This document shows positions 1 through 8,889 of a stretch of 64,000 nucleotides of DNA, piece after piece; the stretch's first letter is position 1; the number at the start of each line of letters is the position of its first letter. Under the pieces are notes generated by a model. It saw only the letters and a list, made by a program, of their open reading frames with translations. It ran no database searches and was not told the origin of the DNA. Source of the DNA: Bradyrhizobiaceae bacterium PARB1. Its GTDB lineage: Bacteria; Pseudomonadota; Alphaproteobacteria; Rhizobiales; Xanthobacteraceae. The position numbers were made by a program, and so were the translations under genes. Location of the stretch: assembly GCA_002256345.1 (NCBI GenBank), contig NKIY01000011.1, positions 62,001 to 126,000 on the forward strand. The letters are read 5' to 3'.

Positions 1-1
1 T

Positions 2-1207
2 ACCGGGCTCAATGGCGTCGATCCCGCACTCACGGAGGCCGCGCAGGGCGTCGGCATGACGCCGCGTCAGTCGCTGCTGATGGTGGAGCTGCCGCTGGCG
101 CTGCCGGTGATCATGGCAGGCATCCGGACCTCGGCGGTATGGGTCATCGGCACGGCCACGCTATCGACGCCGATCGGCCAGACGTCGCTTGGCAACTACA
201 TATTTGCGGGACTGCAGACGCAGAACTGGGTGTTGGTGATCTTCGGCTGCGTTGCCGCTGCGGTGCTGGCGCTGGCGGTCGATCAACTGCTCGCGCTGAT
301 CGAAAGCGGGCTACGGCTGCGTCGCCGCTGGCGCAGCATTGCCGGCCTGCTTGGCATTGCCGCGCTGGTGATTGCGACGCTGGTGCCGTCCTTCGCGCGC
401 TCCGGCACCCGCATCGTTGTCGGGGCGAAGACGTTCACGGAACAATATGTGCTGGCCGCGCTGATGGCGCAGCGCCTGCAGGCCGCGGGGCTCGCAACGG
501 CGACCCGGCAGGGACTCGGCTCCAGCGTCATCTATGAGGCGCTCGCCTCCGGCGATATCGATGTCTATGTGGACTACTCCGGCACGCTCTGGGCCAACCA
601 GTTCCATCGCAGCGAAATCCTGCCGCGCGAGCAGTTGCTTGCTGAGCTCAAGACAAAGCTTGCGAAATCGAACATCACAGTGCTGGGCGAACTCGGCTTC
701 GCCAATGCCTACGCGCTGGTGATGCCACGGGCGAAAGCGGAGGCGTCCGGGATCAGGACCGTGGCCGATCTCGCTGCGCGCGCCGGCAGCATGACCATTG
801 CGGGTGACTACGAATTCTTTTCGCGACCGGAATGGGCAGGGCTGCAGAAGACATACGGCCTGTCGTTCAAGGCCCAGCGCGTGATGCAGCCGGATTTCAT
901 GTATGCGGCGGTTGCTTCCGGCGAGGTCGATGCCATTGCCGGCTATACGAGCGACGGGTTGATTGCGAAATACGATCTGGTGGTCCTGGACGATCCGAAG
1001 CATGCGATCCCACCCTATGACGCGATCATGCTGTTGTCGCCAAAGCGCGCGGGTGACGCGCAACTGCGCGGCGCGTTGCAGCCATTGCTCGGCAAGATCG
1101 ATCTGCCGCTGATGCGCGAAGCCAATCTGCGCGCGGCGGGGAATGACGCAACGAGTTCGCCGGACAGCGTGGCGAAATGGATGTGGGGAAGGATCGGGAC
1201 GAAGTAA
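2..1207 (+). CDS. Osmoprotectant (glycine betaine/choline) ABC transporter, permease-substrate-binding fusion, 5' partial
   Basis: Imports quaternary amines such as glycine betaine or choline. The reading frame is open from base 2, so the start lies upstream of the window; 401 residues are visible. The first ~110 are the end of a ProW/OpuCB-type permease, with the EAA-loop-like stretch (TEAAQGVGMTPRQ, then LP..LPVIMAGIRT) and hydrophobic segments. After another hydrophobic segment comes an OpuAC-type binding domain beginning VGAKTFTEQY and running to the end. Permease and binding protein in one chain is a known arrangement in this family; the ATPase is probably upstream. The solute is inferred from family and was not read from binding residues. 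Confidence 0.88.
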   Translation, partial: TGLNGVDPALTEAAQGVGMTPRQSLLMVELPLALPVIMAGIRTSAVWVIGTATLSTPIGQTSLGNYIFAGLQTQNWVLVIFGCVAAAVLALAVDQLLALIESGLRLRRRWRSIAGLLGIAALVIATLVPSFARSGTRIVVGAKTFTEQYVLAALMAQRLQAAGLATATRQGLGSSVIYEALASGDIDVYVDYSGTLWANQFHRSEILPREQLLAELKTKLAKSNITVLGELGFANAYALVMPRAKAEASGIRTVADLAARAGSMTIAGDYEFFSRPEWAGLQKTYGLSFKAQRVMQPDFMYAAVASGEVDAIAGYTSDGLIAKYDLVVLDDPKHAIPPYDAIMLLSPKRAGDAQLRGALQPLLGKIDLPLMREANLRAAGNDATSSPDSVAKWMWGRIGTK

Positions 1208-1218
1208 CACTGCCTGTC

Positions 1219-1314
1219 GTCACCCGGCTTGACCGGGTGACCGAGTACACACAAATGGCAGTGACGGGACCGGAACGCCGCTGTCTACGGGATTTCCGCT
1301 TTCGCGGGGATGAC
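1219..1314. repeat. Palindromic intergenic repeat, family A copy 1
   Basis: Begins with a hairpin of 9-base arms (GTCACCCGG / CCGGGTGAC) and ends in a GCGGGGATGAC edge. The same edges, in the opposite order, bound a ~98-base element at 8763-8860. Lies between the two convergent transporter genes. It belongs to the GTCATCCCCGCG class of dispersed repeats common in Bradyrhizobiaceae. Confidence 0.65.
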
Positions 1315-1325
1315 AGTCACAGTGA

Positions 1326-2558
1326 TCACCTCCCAGCGACTGCCGGTGCCTCGCCCTTGATGACGTCGCCGAAACGCTGCCAGCGCTCGCCCTTGAAGCT
1401 CATCATCTGAAACTGGTCGATGGGCGAAAAGTCTGTCGCCGACGTGTTGACCGTCACGCCCGGCAGCAACCCGTCGAGTTGCAGTCCCTTCAGATTGGCC
1501 GCCTGCTTCATCAGATTTTCGTGGGTGAGATCGTCGCCACACTGCTGCAACGCTGCGACCATGGTCTGGGCGATGCTGTAGCCGGACAGCACGGTGCTCT
1601 CCATCGCCTTGCCTTCGGGAATGTACTTTTCGACATAGGCATAGAACTTCTGCATGCCCGGATCGTCCTTCCACTGCGGATCGGTCGGATCCTTGGCGAA
1701 GGTCGCTGACACCACGTCCTGCGCGTTCTCGATACCCGCCGGACGGATCACGCTGCCGAGCGACGACGAGGCATTCGGCACGATATGAAGCGGCCTCCAG
1801 CCGAGTTCGGCGACCTTCTTGATCGACTGCGCGGCAAACTTTCCGGTGGCGAAGGAGAATAGCGTATCGACGCCGGCTGCCTTCAGTTTGACGATGTGGC
1901 TGTCGACCGTAGGTTCGGAGACTTCATAGCTCGTCTCCATCACGATCATGGACGATGCCTTGTCGCCGAGACCTTCCCTCAGACCTTTCACATAGTCCTT
2001 GCCGAAGTCATCGTTCTGGAAGAACACGCCGATCTTGGCATTCGGCTTTTCCTTCAAGAGATATTTCGCATAGGCCAGCGCTTCGGCGTGATAGCTCGGC
2101 AACCAGCCCATGGTCCATGGAAACTGCTTCGGATCGTTCCAGCGCGTCGCGCCGGTGGCGAGGAAAAGCTGCGGCGTCTTCTTGGCGTTGAGATACTTTT
2201 GAATCGCGGCATTGGCAGCGGTGCCGACATTGCCGACGATCGCCATCACCTCGTCGCTCTCCACCAGTTTCCGCGTTTGTTCGACTGTCTTCGGCGGCGA
2301 ATAGCCGTCGTCATAGCTGATGAAGTTGATCTTGCGGCCGTTGATGCCGCCCTGATCGTTGATCAGCTTGAAATACGCGGCATAGGACTTGCCGAGAATG
2401 CCGTAGGCCGATGCCGGACCGCTATAGGGCACGGTATTGCCGATCTTGATCTCGGTGTCGCTGGCACCGGGGCCGTATTTCTTCTGCGCCAGAGCCGGGC
2501 TGGCCGCCATCATGCTCACAGCAGCGAGCACGGCGATAGACGTCATGGAGATACGCAT
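1326..2558 (-). CDS. ABC transporter substrate-binding protein, branched-chain amino acid (LivJ/Peripla_BP_6) family
   Basis: Periplasmic solute-binding protein of 410 residues. A signal peptide is visible (MRISMTSIAVLAAVSMM..ASPALAQ, cleavage near residue 24), followed by the type I fold typical of LivJ-like proteins: EIKIGNTVPYSGPASAYG near residue 35, then INDQGGINGRKI and the YDDGYSPPKTVEQTRKL region. In this family the ligands range from branched-chain amino acids to aromatic acids and amides, so the substrate is open. No permease or ATPase genes of the liv type are adjacent, so it is an orphan binding protein. The neighbouring FadR-type regulator is divergent in role but on the same strand upstream, and may control it. 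Confidence 0.87.
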   Translation of the reverse strand: MRISMTSIAVLAAVSMMAASPALAQKKYGPGASDTEIKIGNTVPYSGPASAYGILGKSYAAYFKLINDQGGINGRKINFISYDDGYSPPKTVEQTRKLVESDEVMAIVGNVGTAANAAIQKYLNAKKTPQLFLATGATRWNDPKQFPWTMGWLPSYHAEALAYAKYLLKEKPNAKIGVFFQNDDFGKDYVKGLREGLGDKASSMIVMETSYEVSEPTVDSHIVKLKAAGVDTLFSFATGKFAAQSIKKVAELGWRPLHIVPNASSSLGSVIRPAGIENAQDVVSATFAKDPTDPQWKDDPGMQKFYAYVEKYIPEGKAMESTVLSGYSIAQTMVAALQQCGDDLTHENLMKQAANLKGLQLDGLLPGVTVNTSATDFSPIDQFQMMSFKGERWQRFGDVIKGEAPAVAGR

Positions 2559-2657
2559 TTTATATCCTTCTTTTGCGTTTCCTGGGATGCGGACCTTGCC
2601 GCGCGAAAAATGGGCCTTCCCGTTGATCGGGATTGTTGGCAGGCCATTTTGTTTTTC

Positions 2658-2707
2658 AGAGCATGACCCGATCCGAAGACCGGCATTCCCTTTCGGGATC
2701 TCGCTCT
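2658..2707. repeat. AGAGCATGA-type palindromic repeat
   Basis: An imperfect palindrome starting AGAGCATGACCCG and ending CGGGATCTCGCTCT. It resembles the AGAGCATGATCCCGAAAA family widespread in Rhizobiales. Its right end overlaps the stop codon of the regulator gene at 2706-2708. It may serve as that gene's transcription end. Confidence 0.5.
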
Positions 2708-3449
2708 AGGTTTGTGGGTCTGGCGTCCCCGCATCTTGTGCCTCTGCGGCCGCTTCGTTCAGCGCCTGAATGTCCGCCGCAGCCGTGTGCACATGGTGGT
2801 GCACCAGCTTCGTCACCAAGGCTTCGTCGCGGGCTTCGATGGCGGCGAAGAAGGCACGGTGATCGTCGAGCGAGCGCTGACGCAGTTCTGCCGAAGCGAA
2901 ATAGCGGCGACGTCCGCGCGTGCTCATGAGCATCAGCGGCGTGATCGTGCGTACGAGAATGCGGTTCTGGCTTGCGGCGGCGACGGCGAGATGGAATTCG
3001 ACATCCTCGTCGGCCATGTTGCGGCCGTTGGCGGCGAGCACCGCATAGGTGTCGAGCAGTCCGCTCAGCTTGGCGAGATCGGCATCGGTGCGGCGCTGGC
3101 AGGCGAGACGAAACGCCTGCTCCTCGCAGATGATGCGCGCCTCGATGGCATCGCGGGTGAGCTGGGCATCGAAGGGGACGCCGAGGTCGGCCTGCAGCAC
3201 CAGCGCGTCGAGCCCGCCATCATCCGGCGTGGTGCGCAGGAAGATGCCAGACTTCGCCTTGCGCTCGGTGATGCGCATGGAATCCAGCACCGCCAGCGCC
3301 TCGCGGACGGAGCTGCGGGTGACGCCGAACCGATCCGACAGATTGCGCTCGGACGGCAGCCGGTCGCCTTTGGCGAGCCGGTGATGCCGGACATATTCCA
3401 GCGTCTTGCGGACAGTATCGGAGGTTTCGGAGGTCAGGGTCTGAGTCAT
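2706..3449 (-). CDS. FadR-subfamily GntR transcriptional regulator
   Basis: DNA-binding repressor or activator of 247 residues. The N-terminal winged helix (about residues 15-75) shows LPSERNLSDRFGVTRSSVREAL, the usual GntR recognition helix. Residues ~90-230 form the all-helical FCD ligand domain; the conserved R..IE..I, DVEFHLAVA and H..HV metal/ligand motifs (here DEDVEFHLAVA and HHHVHTAA) are present. FCD regulators usually sense carboxylic acids. A 17-base palindrome directly upstream (3466-3482) is a likely autoregulatory site. Possible targets are the binding protein downstream on the same strand and the divergent TonB-C gene. Confidence 0.9.
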   Translation of the reverse strand: MTQTLTSETSDTVRKTLEYVRHHRLAKGDRLPSERNLSDRFGVTRSSVREALAVLDSMRITERKAKSGIFLRTTPDDGGLDALVLQADLGVPFDAQLTRDAIEARIICEEQAFRLACQRRTDADLAKLSGLLDTYAVLAANGRNMADEDVEFHLAVAAASQNRILVRTITPLMLMSTRGRRRYFASAELRQRSLDDHRAFFAAIEARDEALVTKLVHHHVHTAAADIQALNEAAAEAQDAGTPDPQT

Positions 3450-3465
3450 GGCCCTGAACCTACCA

Positions 3466-3482
3466 ATCTGGCCCTACCAGAT
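3466..3482. promoter_or_regulatory. Probable FadR/GntR operator
   Basis: Perfect inverted repeat ATCTGG-CCCTA-CCAGAT, 17 bases upstream of the regulator start. The TGG...CCA core matches the general FadR-subfamily site shape (TGGT/ACCA half-sites). It sits in the divergent interval, so it could serve both directions. Inferred, not tested. Confidence 0.55.
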
Positions 3483-3628
3483 CAAGATTGCAGACTGCGG
3501 CGCATGGGCGCGCCTGCTTTGAACGTCAACGCAGAACAAAAACGAGATGCTGAGGTGATTGATGCTCAACCTTAGAGGGCATATTGATACCGGTATTGCC
3601 TCACCTCACCCGCCGACGGATTGCGCCG

Positions 3629-4510
3629 ATGCGATGTAAACAGCCGGGCTCATTCGCCGCCGTAGTGGTCGTAGTACTTGCAACGACGACATCAGCAGCG
3701 TGGTCTCAGGCTTCACTGACCCCGCTTCAACGAGACTGCGATCGATACAAAGCACCAGATCCGGGCGAGGGGGAGCTCTTCAAAAATCCCGCCATGATCC
3801 AGTGGCGCATGGATCTCTCTAGACATCTGGCACGGTTCAAGCCCCCTTCTGGGCTGCTAAGAGACAGCAATGTCCAGCGCATCACATATGTGAGCTTCGC
3901 CACGGATGCCAAAGGCGTTGTGATTGAGTCCAAAGTCAGCAAAGGCTCTGGCTCCCCCGAGCTCGACGAGGCCGCACTACGAAGCGTCCGCTCGGCCAGT
4001 CCGTTCCCTCCAGCCCCTGCCGGGTTTGCCCGACCACGATCCGACTTTGAAATCCCATTCAACTTCAACGCCAACATCGCCCCTCGCTTCTCGTTCTATA
4101 ATCCCGATGGGATCGGCTGCAGACCCAATCAGCCGCCTCAACTTGCCCAAGCGCCACAAATTGGCGTGTCTGCAGCCGATGCGACGAAGTCGCTTTCGCA
4201 GGCCGATGAGGAAACGCTTCGCAAGGGAATCGCCGAGTGTTGGCGGTCGACAGCAACTGGGCGCTTCGCTTTACGGCTGCGGCTCAGCCCCGATGGCTCG
4301 CTAAGCGAGCCGCCCACGGCCGAAGACAAATCTGAAAACGGACGTTTGGCCGCAACGACTGCGGGTGGGCAACTCATGGCATGCAAGGCCTTCGCCCTCG
4401 ACCAAGCCAATTACGCCACATGGCGCGACATCATCGTCACGCACGGACCCGGGCTTGCCGAGGCTCAGAGATCAACTACGCAGTCGAAGCCCGCCCCGAC
4501 TGCGAGATAG
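3629..4510 (+). CDS. Secreted protein with TonB C-terminal-like domain
   Basis: Hypothetical exported protein of 293 residues from the ATG at 3629. An in-frame upstream ATG at 3584 would put 15 extra residues before the signal peptide, so I prefer the later one. The signal peptide is MRCKQPGSFAAVVVVVLA..SAAWSQ. Residues ~75-145 resemble a TonB C-terminal fold: ITYVSFATDAKGVVIESKV, SGSPELDEAALRSVRSASPFPPAP, FEIPFNF. It lacks the N-terminal membrane anchor and proline-rich spacer of a true TonB, so it is unlikely to energise receptors. A second, weaker copy may lie in the C-terminal half (LRLRLSPDGSLSEPP). Function unknown. Confidence 0.72.
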   Translation: MRCKQPGSFAAVVVVVLATTTSAAWSQASLTPLQRDCDRYKAPDPGEGELFKNPAMIQWRMDLSRHLARFKPPSGLLRDSNVQRITYVSFATDAKGVVIESKVSKGSGSPELDEAALRSVRSASPFPPAPAGFARPRSDFEIPFNFNANIAPRFSFYNPDGIGCRPNQPPQLAQAPQIGVSAADATKSLSQADEETLRKGIAECWRSTATGRFALRLRLSPDGSLSEPPTAEDKSENGRLAATTAGGQLMACKAFALDQANYATWRDIIVTHGPGLAEAQRSTTQSKPAPTAR

Positions 4511-4524
4511 CAATTGTCCGCAGG

Positions 4525-5391
4525 CTACTGCGGATTACGGACGGACTTAGCAGTCAATCCGAGCTGTTTGGCTACGATCCGGTCCACCCATCGCTTGGGT
4601 AACAGACCGGCAATCAACGTCTGAACTGGCTCGGGCGATGCGACCGCGCGGGCTTTAGGCTTCGCATCGGTTAGCGCGCGATGCACCAGCTTCGCGATCC
4701 GCTCGGGAGGCAGCCCCTTATCCGACATCTGTGCCAGCATGCCGCGTAGCTTCGTCAGCGCCGGCAGATAGGGCGAATTCGCAAAGCGCGCGATGTCCAA
4801 CGCTTCCGCCTTGCTCCAGATCGGCGTGCGCACCGGGCCAGGCGCGATAGTGACGACGTCGATGCCGAACAGCATCAGCTCGCGGCGCAGGCTTTCGCTC
4901 AAGCCTTCCAGCGCGAATTTCGAGGTGCTGTAGGGCGACAGCAAGGGATTGCCGAACTGGCCGGAGACGGAGCTCATCATCACGATGCGCCCCGGTGAGC
5001 CGTTCAACGCAGTGTCGGCGCCCAGCGATGGCAAAAAGGCTTTGGTGACAATCACCGGGCCGAGCACGTTGATATCGATCTGTCTGCGGAAGTCGCTGAC
5101 ATCGAGATCGAGCAATGCGCCGGGCACAACGATGCCGGCATTGTTGACGAGACCGGCAAGCGTTTCGCCGTTCAGCGCCGCGCGAACAGTGTCGGCAGCT
5201 CCCCTCACCGCAGCCTCATCAGTGACGTCGAACAGCAGCGGCGCAAACTGCTTGCCGAACTCCGCCTGCAAGCGCTCGGCATCCGCCGAGTTACGAACGC
5301 TGCCAAAGACACGGAAACCCTTGTCCAGCAGGGCTTTCGTTGTGGCGTAACCGATGCCGGTGGATGCACCGGTGACAACGACGGAGCGCAT
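4525..5391 (-). CDS. SDR-family NAD(P)-dependent oxidoreductase
   Basis: Short-chain dehydrogenase/reductase of 288 residues. The ATG at 5391 is chosen because it has a GAGG ribosome site 8 bases upstream and begins directly with the cofactor fold (MRSVVVTGASTGIGYATT). It has the TGxxxGIG nucleotide motif at residues 7-13, NNAG (LVNNAGIV) near 85, a catalytic Ser in MMSSVSGQFG and the YSTSKFALEG Tyr/Lys pair. The substrate cannot be told. Its C-terminal region is longer than in minimal 250-residue SDRs, like DltE/short-chain sterol-type members. It follows ilvC on the same strand but is separated from it by a strong terminator. Confidence 0.88.
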   Translation of the reverse strand: MRSVVVTGASTGIGYATTKALLDKGFRVFGSVRNSADAERLQAEFGKQFAPLLFDVTDEAAVRGAADTVRAALNGETLAGLVNNAGIVVPGALLDLDVSDFRRQIDINVLGPVIVTKAFLPSLGADTALNGSPGRIVMMSSVSGQFGNPLLSPYSTSKFALEGLSESLRRELMLFGIDVVTIAPGPVRTPIWSKAEALDIARFANSPYLPALTKLRGMLAQMSDKGLPPERIAKLVHRALTDAKPKARAVASPEPVQTLIAGLLPKRWVDRIVAKQLGLTAKSVRNPQ

Positions 5392-5426
5392 AAGAACACC
5401 TCGGACGAAAACCGCGCAGACCAAAC

Positions 5427-5458
5427 GAAAAACGGGACCGCGTTGCCGCGGTCCCGTT
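5427..5458 (-). terminator. Rho-independent terminator of ilvC
   Basis: A 12-base perfect stem (AACGGGACCGCG / CGCGGTCCCGTT) with a 4-base loop, followed on the minus strand by TTTTT. It lies 24 bases past the ilvC stop and separates ilvC from the SDR gene. Confidence 0.88.
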
Positions 5459-5481
5459 GCTCGCTAGGTCAGATGTAGCGC

Positions 5482-6525
<1,044 letters not shown>

Positions 6526-6651
6526 TTATTTCAAGCGCCAGGTCGAAAGGTCATTGCCGACTGGCAGATGACCGTGAAATGCCGCCGGTTTCTAGGGCGA
6601 CGGATGCCGCGAGACAAGCCCGCGACGGTGATTTTGCTGGCGAATTTGCAC

Positions 6652-7263
6652 TCATATCTCGGCCAGCACGGGATACAGCGAAGCGAGCAATAAAATTGCC
6701 ATGGTGACATTGAAGATGCGAACGGCACGGGGCGATTTGACCAGCGGTTGCAGCGCGGTGCCGCATAGCAACCAGGCCACGGACGATAGCGAGCCGATCA
6801 GCAGCGACACCGCGACCTGCAGCCCGACGTTCCAGGGATAGCCAGCGATCGCCGCATAGGCCGTGATGATACTGATGGCCATCACCCAGCCCTTGGCATT
6901 GACCCACTGAAACAGCGCAGCGCCCAGAAACGTCATCGGCCGGCGCCGCTCGGCCTCCCCCGGCTCCGGAGGGCCGGAGCGCGCGATGACGTAAGCGAGA
7001 TAGACGAGATAGGCGGCGCCGGCATATTTCAGCGCGATCTGCAGCCATGGCAGCGAAGCGAAGACGGCACCGAGACCGAGACCGGTGACGCCGATCATGA
7101 AAGCGTAACCAAAGGTGACGCCGGCCACATGCGGCAGCGTGCGACGGAATCCGAAATTGAGACCGGAGGCGAGCAGCATGATGTTGTTCGGCCCAGGGGT
7201 GAAGAACATCACCACGGCGAACACCATGAAAGCCCAGAGCAGGTGCGGCGACAGCTCCATCAC
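6652..7263 (-). CDS. LysE/RhtB-family amino-acid exporter
   Basis: Inner-membrane translocator of 203 residues with about six hydrophobic segments. The family signature near the N terminus (VMFFTPGPNNIMLLASGLNFGFRR..P at ~residues 17-43) and the GVTFGYAF/GLGLGAVFA helices are typical of LysE/RhtB proteins. These export amino acids or related compounds by proton antiport. The start overlaps the stop of the upstream EamA transporter by four bases (ATGA), so the two are probably co-translated. The position between ilvN and ilvC makes branched-chain amino acid export a reasonable guess only. Confidence 0.9.
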   Translation of the reverse strand: MMELSPHLLWAFMVFAVVMFFTPGPNNIMLLASGLNFGFRRTLPHVAGVTFGYAFMIGVTGLGLGAVFASLPWLQIALKYAGAAYLVYLAYVIARSGPPEPGEAERRRPMTFLGAALFQWVNAKGWVMAISIITAYAAIAGYPWNVGLQVAVSLLIGSLSSVAWLLCGTALQPLVKSPRAVRIFNVTMAILLLASLYPVLAEI

Positions 7264-8132
7264 GCCACCTCGCGCATGACTGGCGGACGGCGCGACAGCA
7301 GCATCACCGCGATGCCCAGCACGACAACGATCATGCCGGCCAGGCGCAGCGGACCGAAGGTCTCACCGAAAGTAAGGCTGGATGCGGCTGCGCCGATGAA
7401 AGGTATCAACAGCGCGAAGGGGACCACCTGCGCGGCGGAGTAGTCGCGCAGCAGCCGGCCCCAGATCCAGTAACCGAGCGTCGTGCCGATCACCGCGAGG
7501 AACAGCACGCAGGCGATCGCCTTCAACGAGGCATGGCTGAGCGAATGCCAGGTGGCGGTGGGGCCATCGACGGCGAACAGCACGACGATGAGCGGCAGCA
7601 ACGCGACGACGCTGATCCATGCAAACAGATCGAGCATCGGCACGCCCTGCGCACGGCGCAGCAGCAGATTGGAAAAAGCAAAACTGATTGGGGCGGTCAT
7701 CAGCACCATGAAGGGAAACACGCTGAAGTCGTAGCCGACAGTGAAGCAGATCATCATGAGCCCCCCCATGGCGACGACGATACCGAACACTTGCTGCCGC
7801 GTCGGCAATTCCTTCAACAGCAACGCCGCAAGCGCCACCGTGAACAGTGCCTGGCTCTGCACGATTACCGCGGTCAAGCCGGCCGGTACGCCATGCGCCA
7901 TGCCATAGGTCTGCGCCAGAAACTGCGCGACCAGGAGCCAGCTCGTGGCGACGATCAATGTCCACGACAGCTTTGGCTTCGGCAACAGCAGGCATGGCAG
8001 CGCCGTGATACCGAAACGCAACGTGGTGAGCAGCGTCGACGACATCTCGTCGACCGCCATCCGGGTCAGCACAAAGCCAACGCCCCAGATCACGGCCACG
8101 GCGGTGGCCAGGAAGATGTCGAAGGGTTTCAT
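7260..8132 (-). CDS. EamA/DMT-superfamily transporter
   Basis: Membrane protein of 290 residues with ten predicted hydrophobic helices in two EamA repeats (about 5-130 and 145-280). It starts FDIFLATAVAVIWGVGFVLTRMA, the usual first helix, and includes AQFLAQTYGMAHGVPAGLTAVIVQSQALFT-type helix-4 residues typical of YdcZ/EamA exporters. Members export amino acids, metabolites or drugs. It is translationally coupled to the LysE gene (4-base overlap) and follows ilvN by 19 bases, so ilvB-ilvN-eamA-lysE may form one transcript. Confidence 0.9.
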   Translation of the reverse strand: MKPFDIFLATAVAVIWGVGFVLTRMAVDEMSSTLLTTLRFGITALPCLLLPKPKLSWTLIVATSWLLVAQFLAQTYGMAHGVPAGLTAVIVQSQALFTVALAALLLKELPTRQQVFGIVVAMGGLMMICFTVGYDFSVFPFMVLMTAPISFAFSNLLLRRAQGVPMLDLFAWISVVALLPLIVVLFAVDGPTATWHSLSHASLKAIACVLFLAVIGTTLGYWIWGRLLRDYSAAQVVPFALLIPFIGAAASSLTFGETFGPLRLAGMIVVVLGIAVMLLSRRPPVMREVA

Positions 8133-8151
8133 GGACCTGCAATGCGGAGCG

Positions 8152-8694
8152 TTACATCCCGTCCGCGCCGCGGGTGATGGCGGCGACTCCGGTGCGCGAG
8201 ATTTCGACCAGACCGAGCGGACGCATCAGCTCGATGAACTGGTTGATCTTCGCCGTATTGCCGGTGATTTCGAACACAAAACTCTCGATGGTGGCGTCGA
8301 TCACACGGGCACGGAAGGCTTCGGCGAGGCGCAGCGCCTCGACGCGATGATCGCCAGTGCCGCGCAATTTGACCATCGCAAGCTCGCGTTCGATAGAGCG
8401 GCCGGTCAGCGTCATGTCGACCACCCGATGCACCGGGATCATGCGGTCGAGCTGATGCTTGATCTGGGTGATCACCATGGGCGTGCCCGTGGTGACGATG
8501 GTGATGCGCGAGAGATGGTTCTGGCTCTCGGTCTCCGACACAGTGAGACTTTCGATGTTGTAGCCGCGGCCGGAGAACAGGCCGATGACGCGCGCGAGCA
8601 CACCGGGCTCGTTGGCGACCAGCACGGAGAGCGTGTGCGTCTCGTTGGGATCGTGACGCTCTTCGATGAAATAGGCGGAGGCAGGCTGTTCCAT
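8152..8694 (-). CDS. ilvN: Acetolactate synthase small (regulatory) subunit
   Basis: Regulatory subunit of acetohydroxyacid synthase, 180 residues. It binds valine and activates the catalytic subunit. The N-terminal ACT domain (HTLSVLVANEPGVLARVIGLFSGRGYNIESL) is at ~residues 18-48 and a second ACT-like domain follows residue 90 (LRLAEAFRARVID). Length and layout match IlvH/IlvN of alphaproteobacteria. It lies downstream of ilvB on the same strand with ~195 bases between, most of it a dispersed repeat, so read-through from the ilv promoter has to pass that element. Confidence 0.96.
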   Translation of the reverse strand: MEQPASAYFIEERHDPNETHTLSVLVANEPGVLARVIGLFSGRGYNIESLTVSETESQNHLSRITIVTTGTPMVITQIKHQLDRMIPVHRVVDMTLTGRSIERELAMVKLRGTGDHRVEALRLAEAFRARVIDATIESFVFEITGNTAKINQFIELMRPLGLVEISRTGVAAITRGADGM

Positions 8695-8762
8695 TGTCGT
8701 TTCCTGTCGAAGTCTCGGTCGGCTTTCGCCGGAAATTTTGATCGTCGCCCCACACTCTCGCT

Positions 8763-8860
8763 GTCATCCCCGCGAAAGCGGGGATCCAGTAGACACCAGC
8801 GGCAGTGATAAACTGCACCGTCAATGTCTACTGGGTCGCCCGGTCTAGCCGGGCGATGAC
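8763..8860. repeat. Palindromic intergenic repeat, family A copy 2
   Basis: Edges GTCATCCCCGCG...CGGGCGATGAC, with two internal hairpins (CCCCGC..GCGGGG and CGCCCGG..CCGGGCG) and a long-range GTAGAC/GTCTAC pairing. It is the inverse counterpart of 1219-1314. It lies inside the ilvB-ilvN intercistronic gap, where it could fold in the mRNA. Confidence 0.7.
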
Positions 8861-8889
8861 AATTGAGCGTGAGGCTTGGCATCAGCTCG

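Noticed and set aside
3629-4510. True TonB
   Set aside because: Has a cleavable-looking signal peptide and no Pro-rich spacer, and no exbB/exbD beside it.
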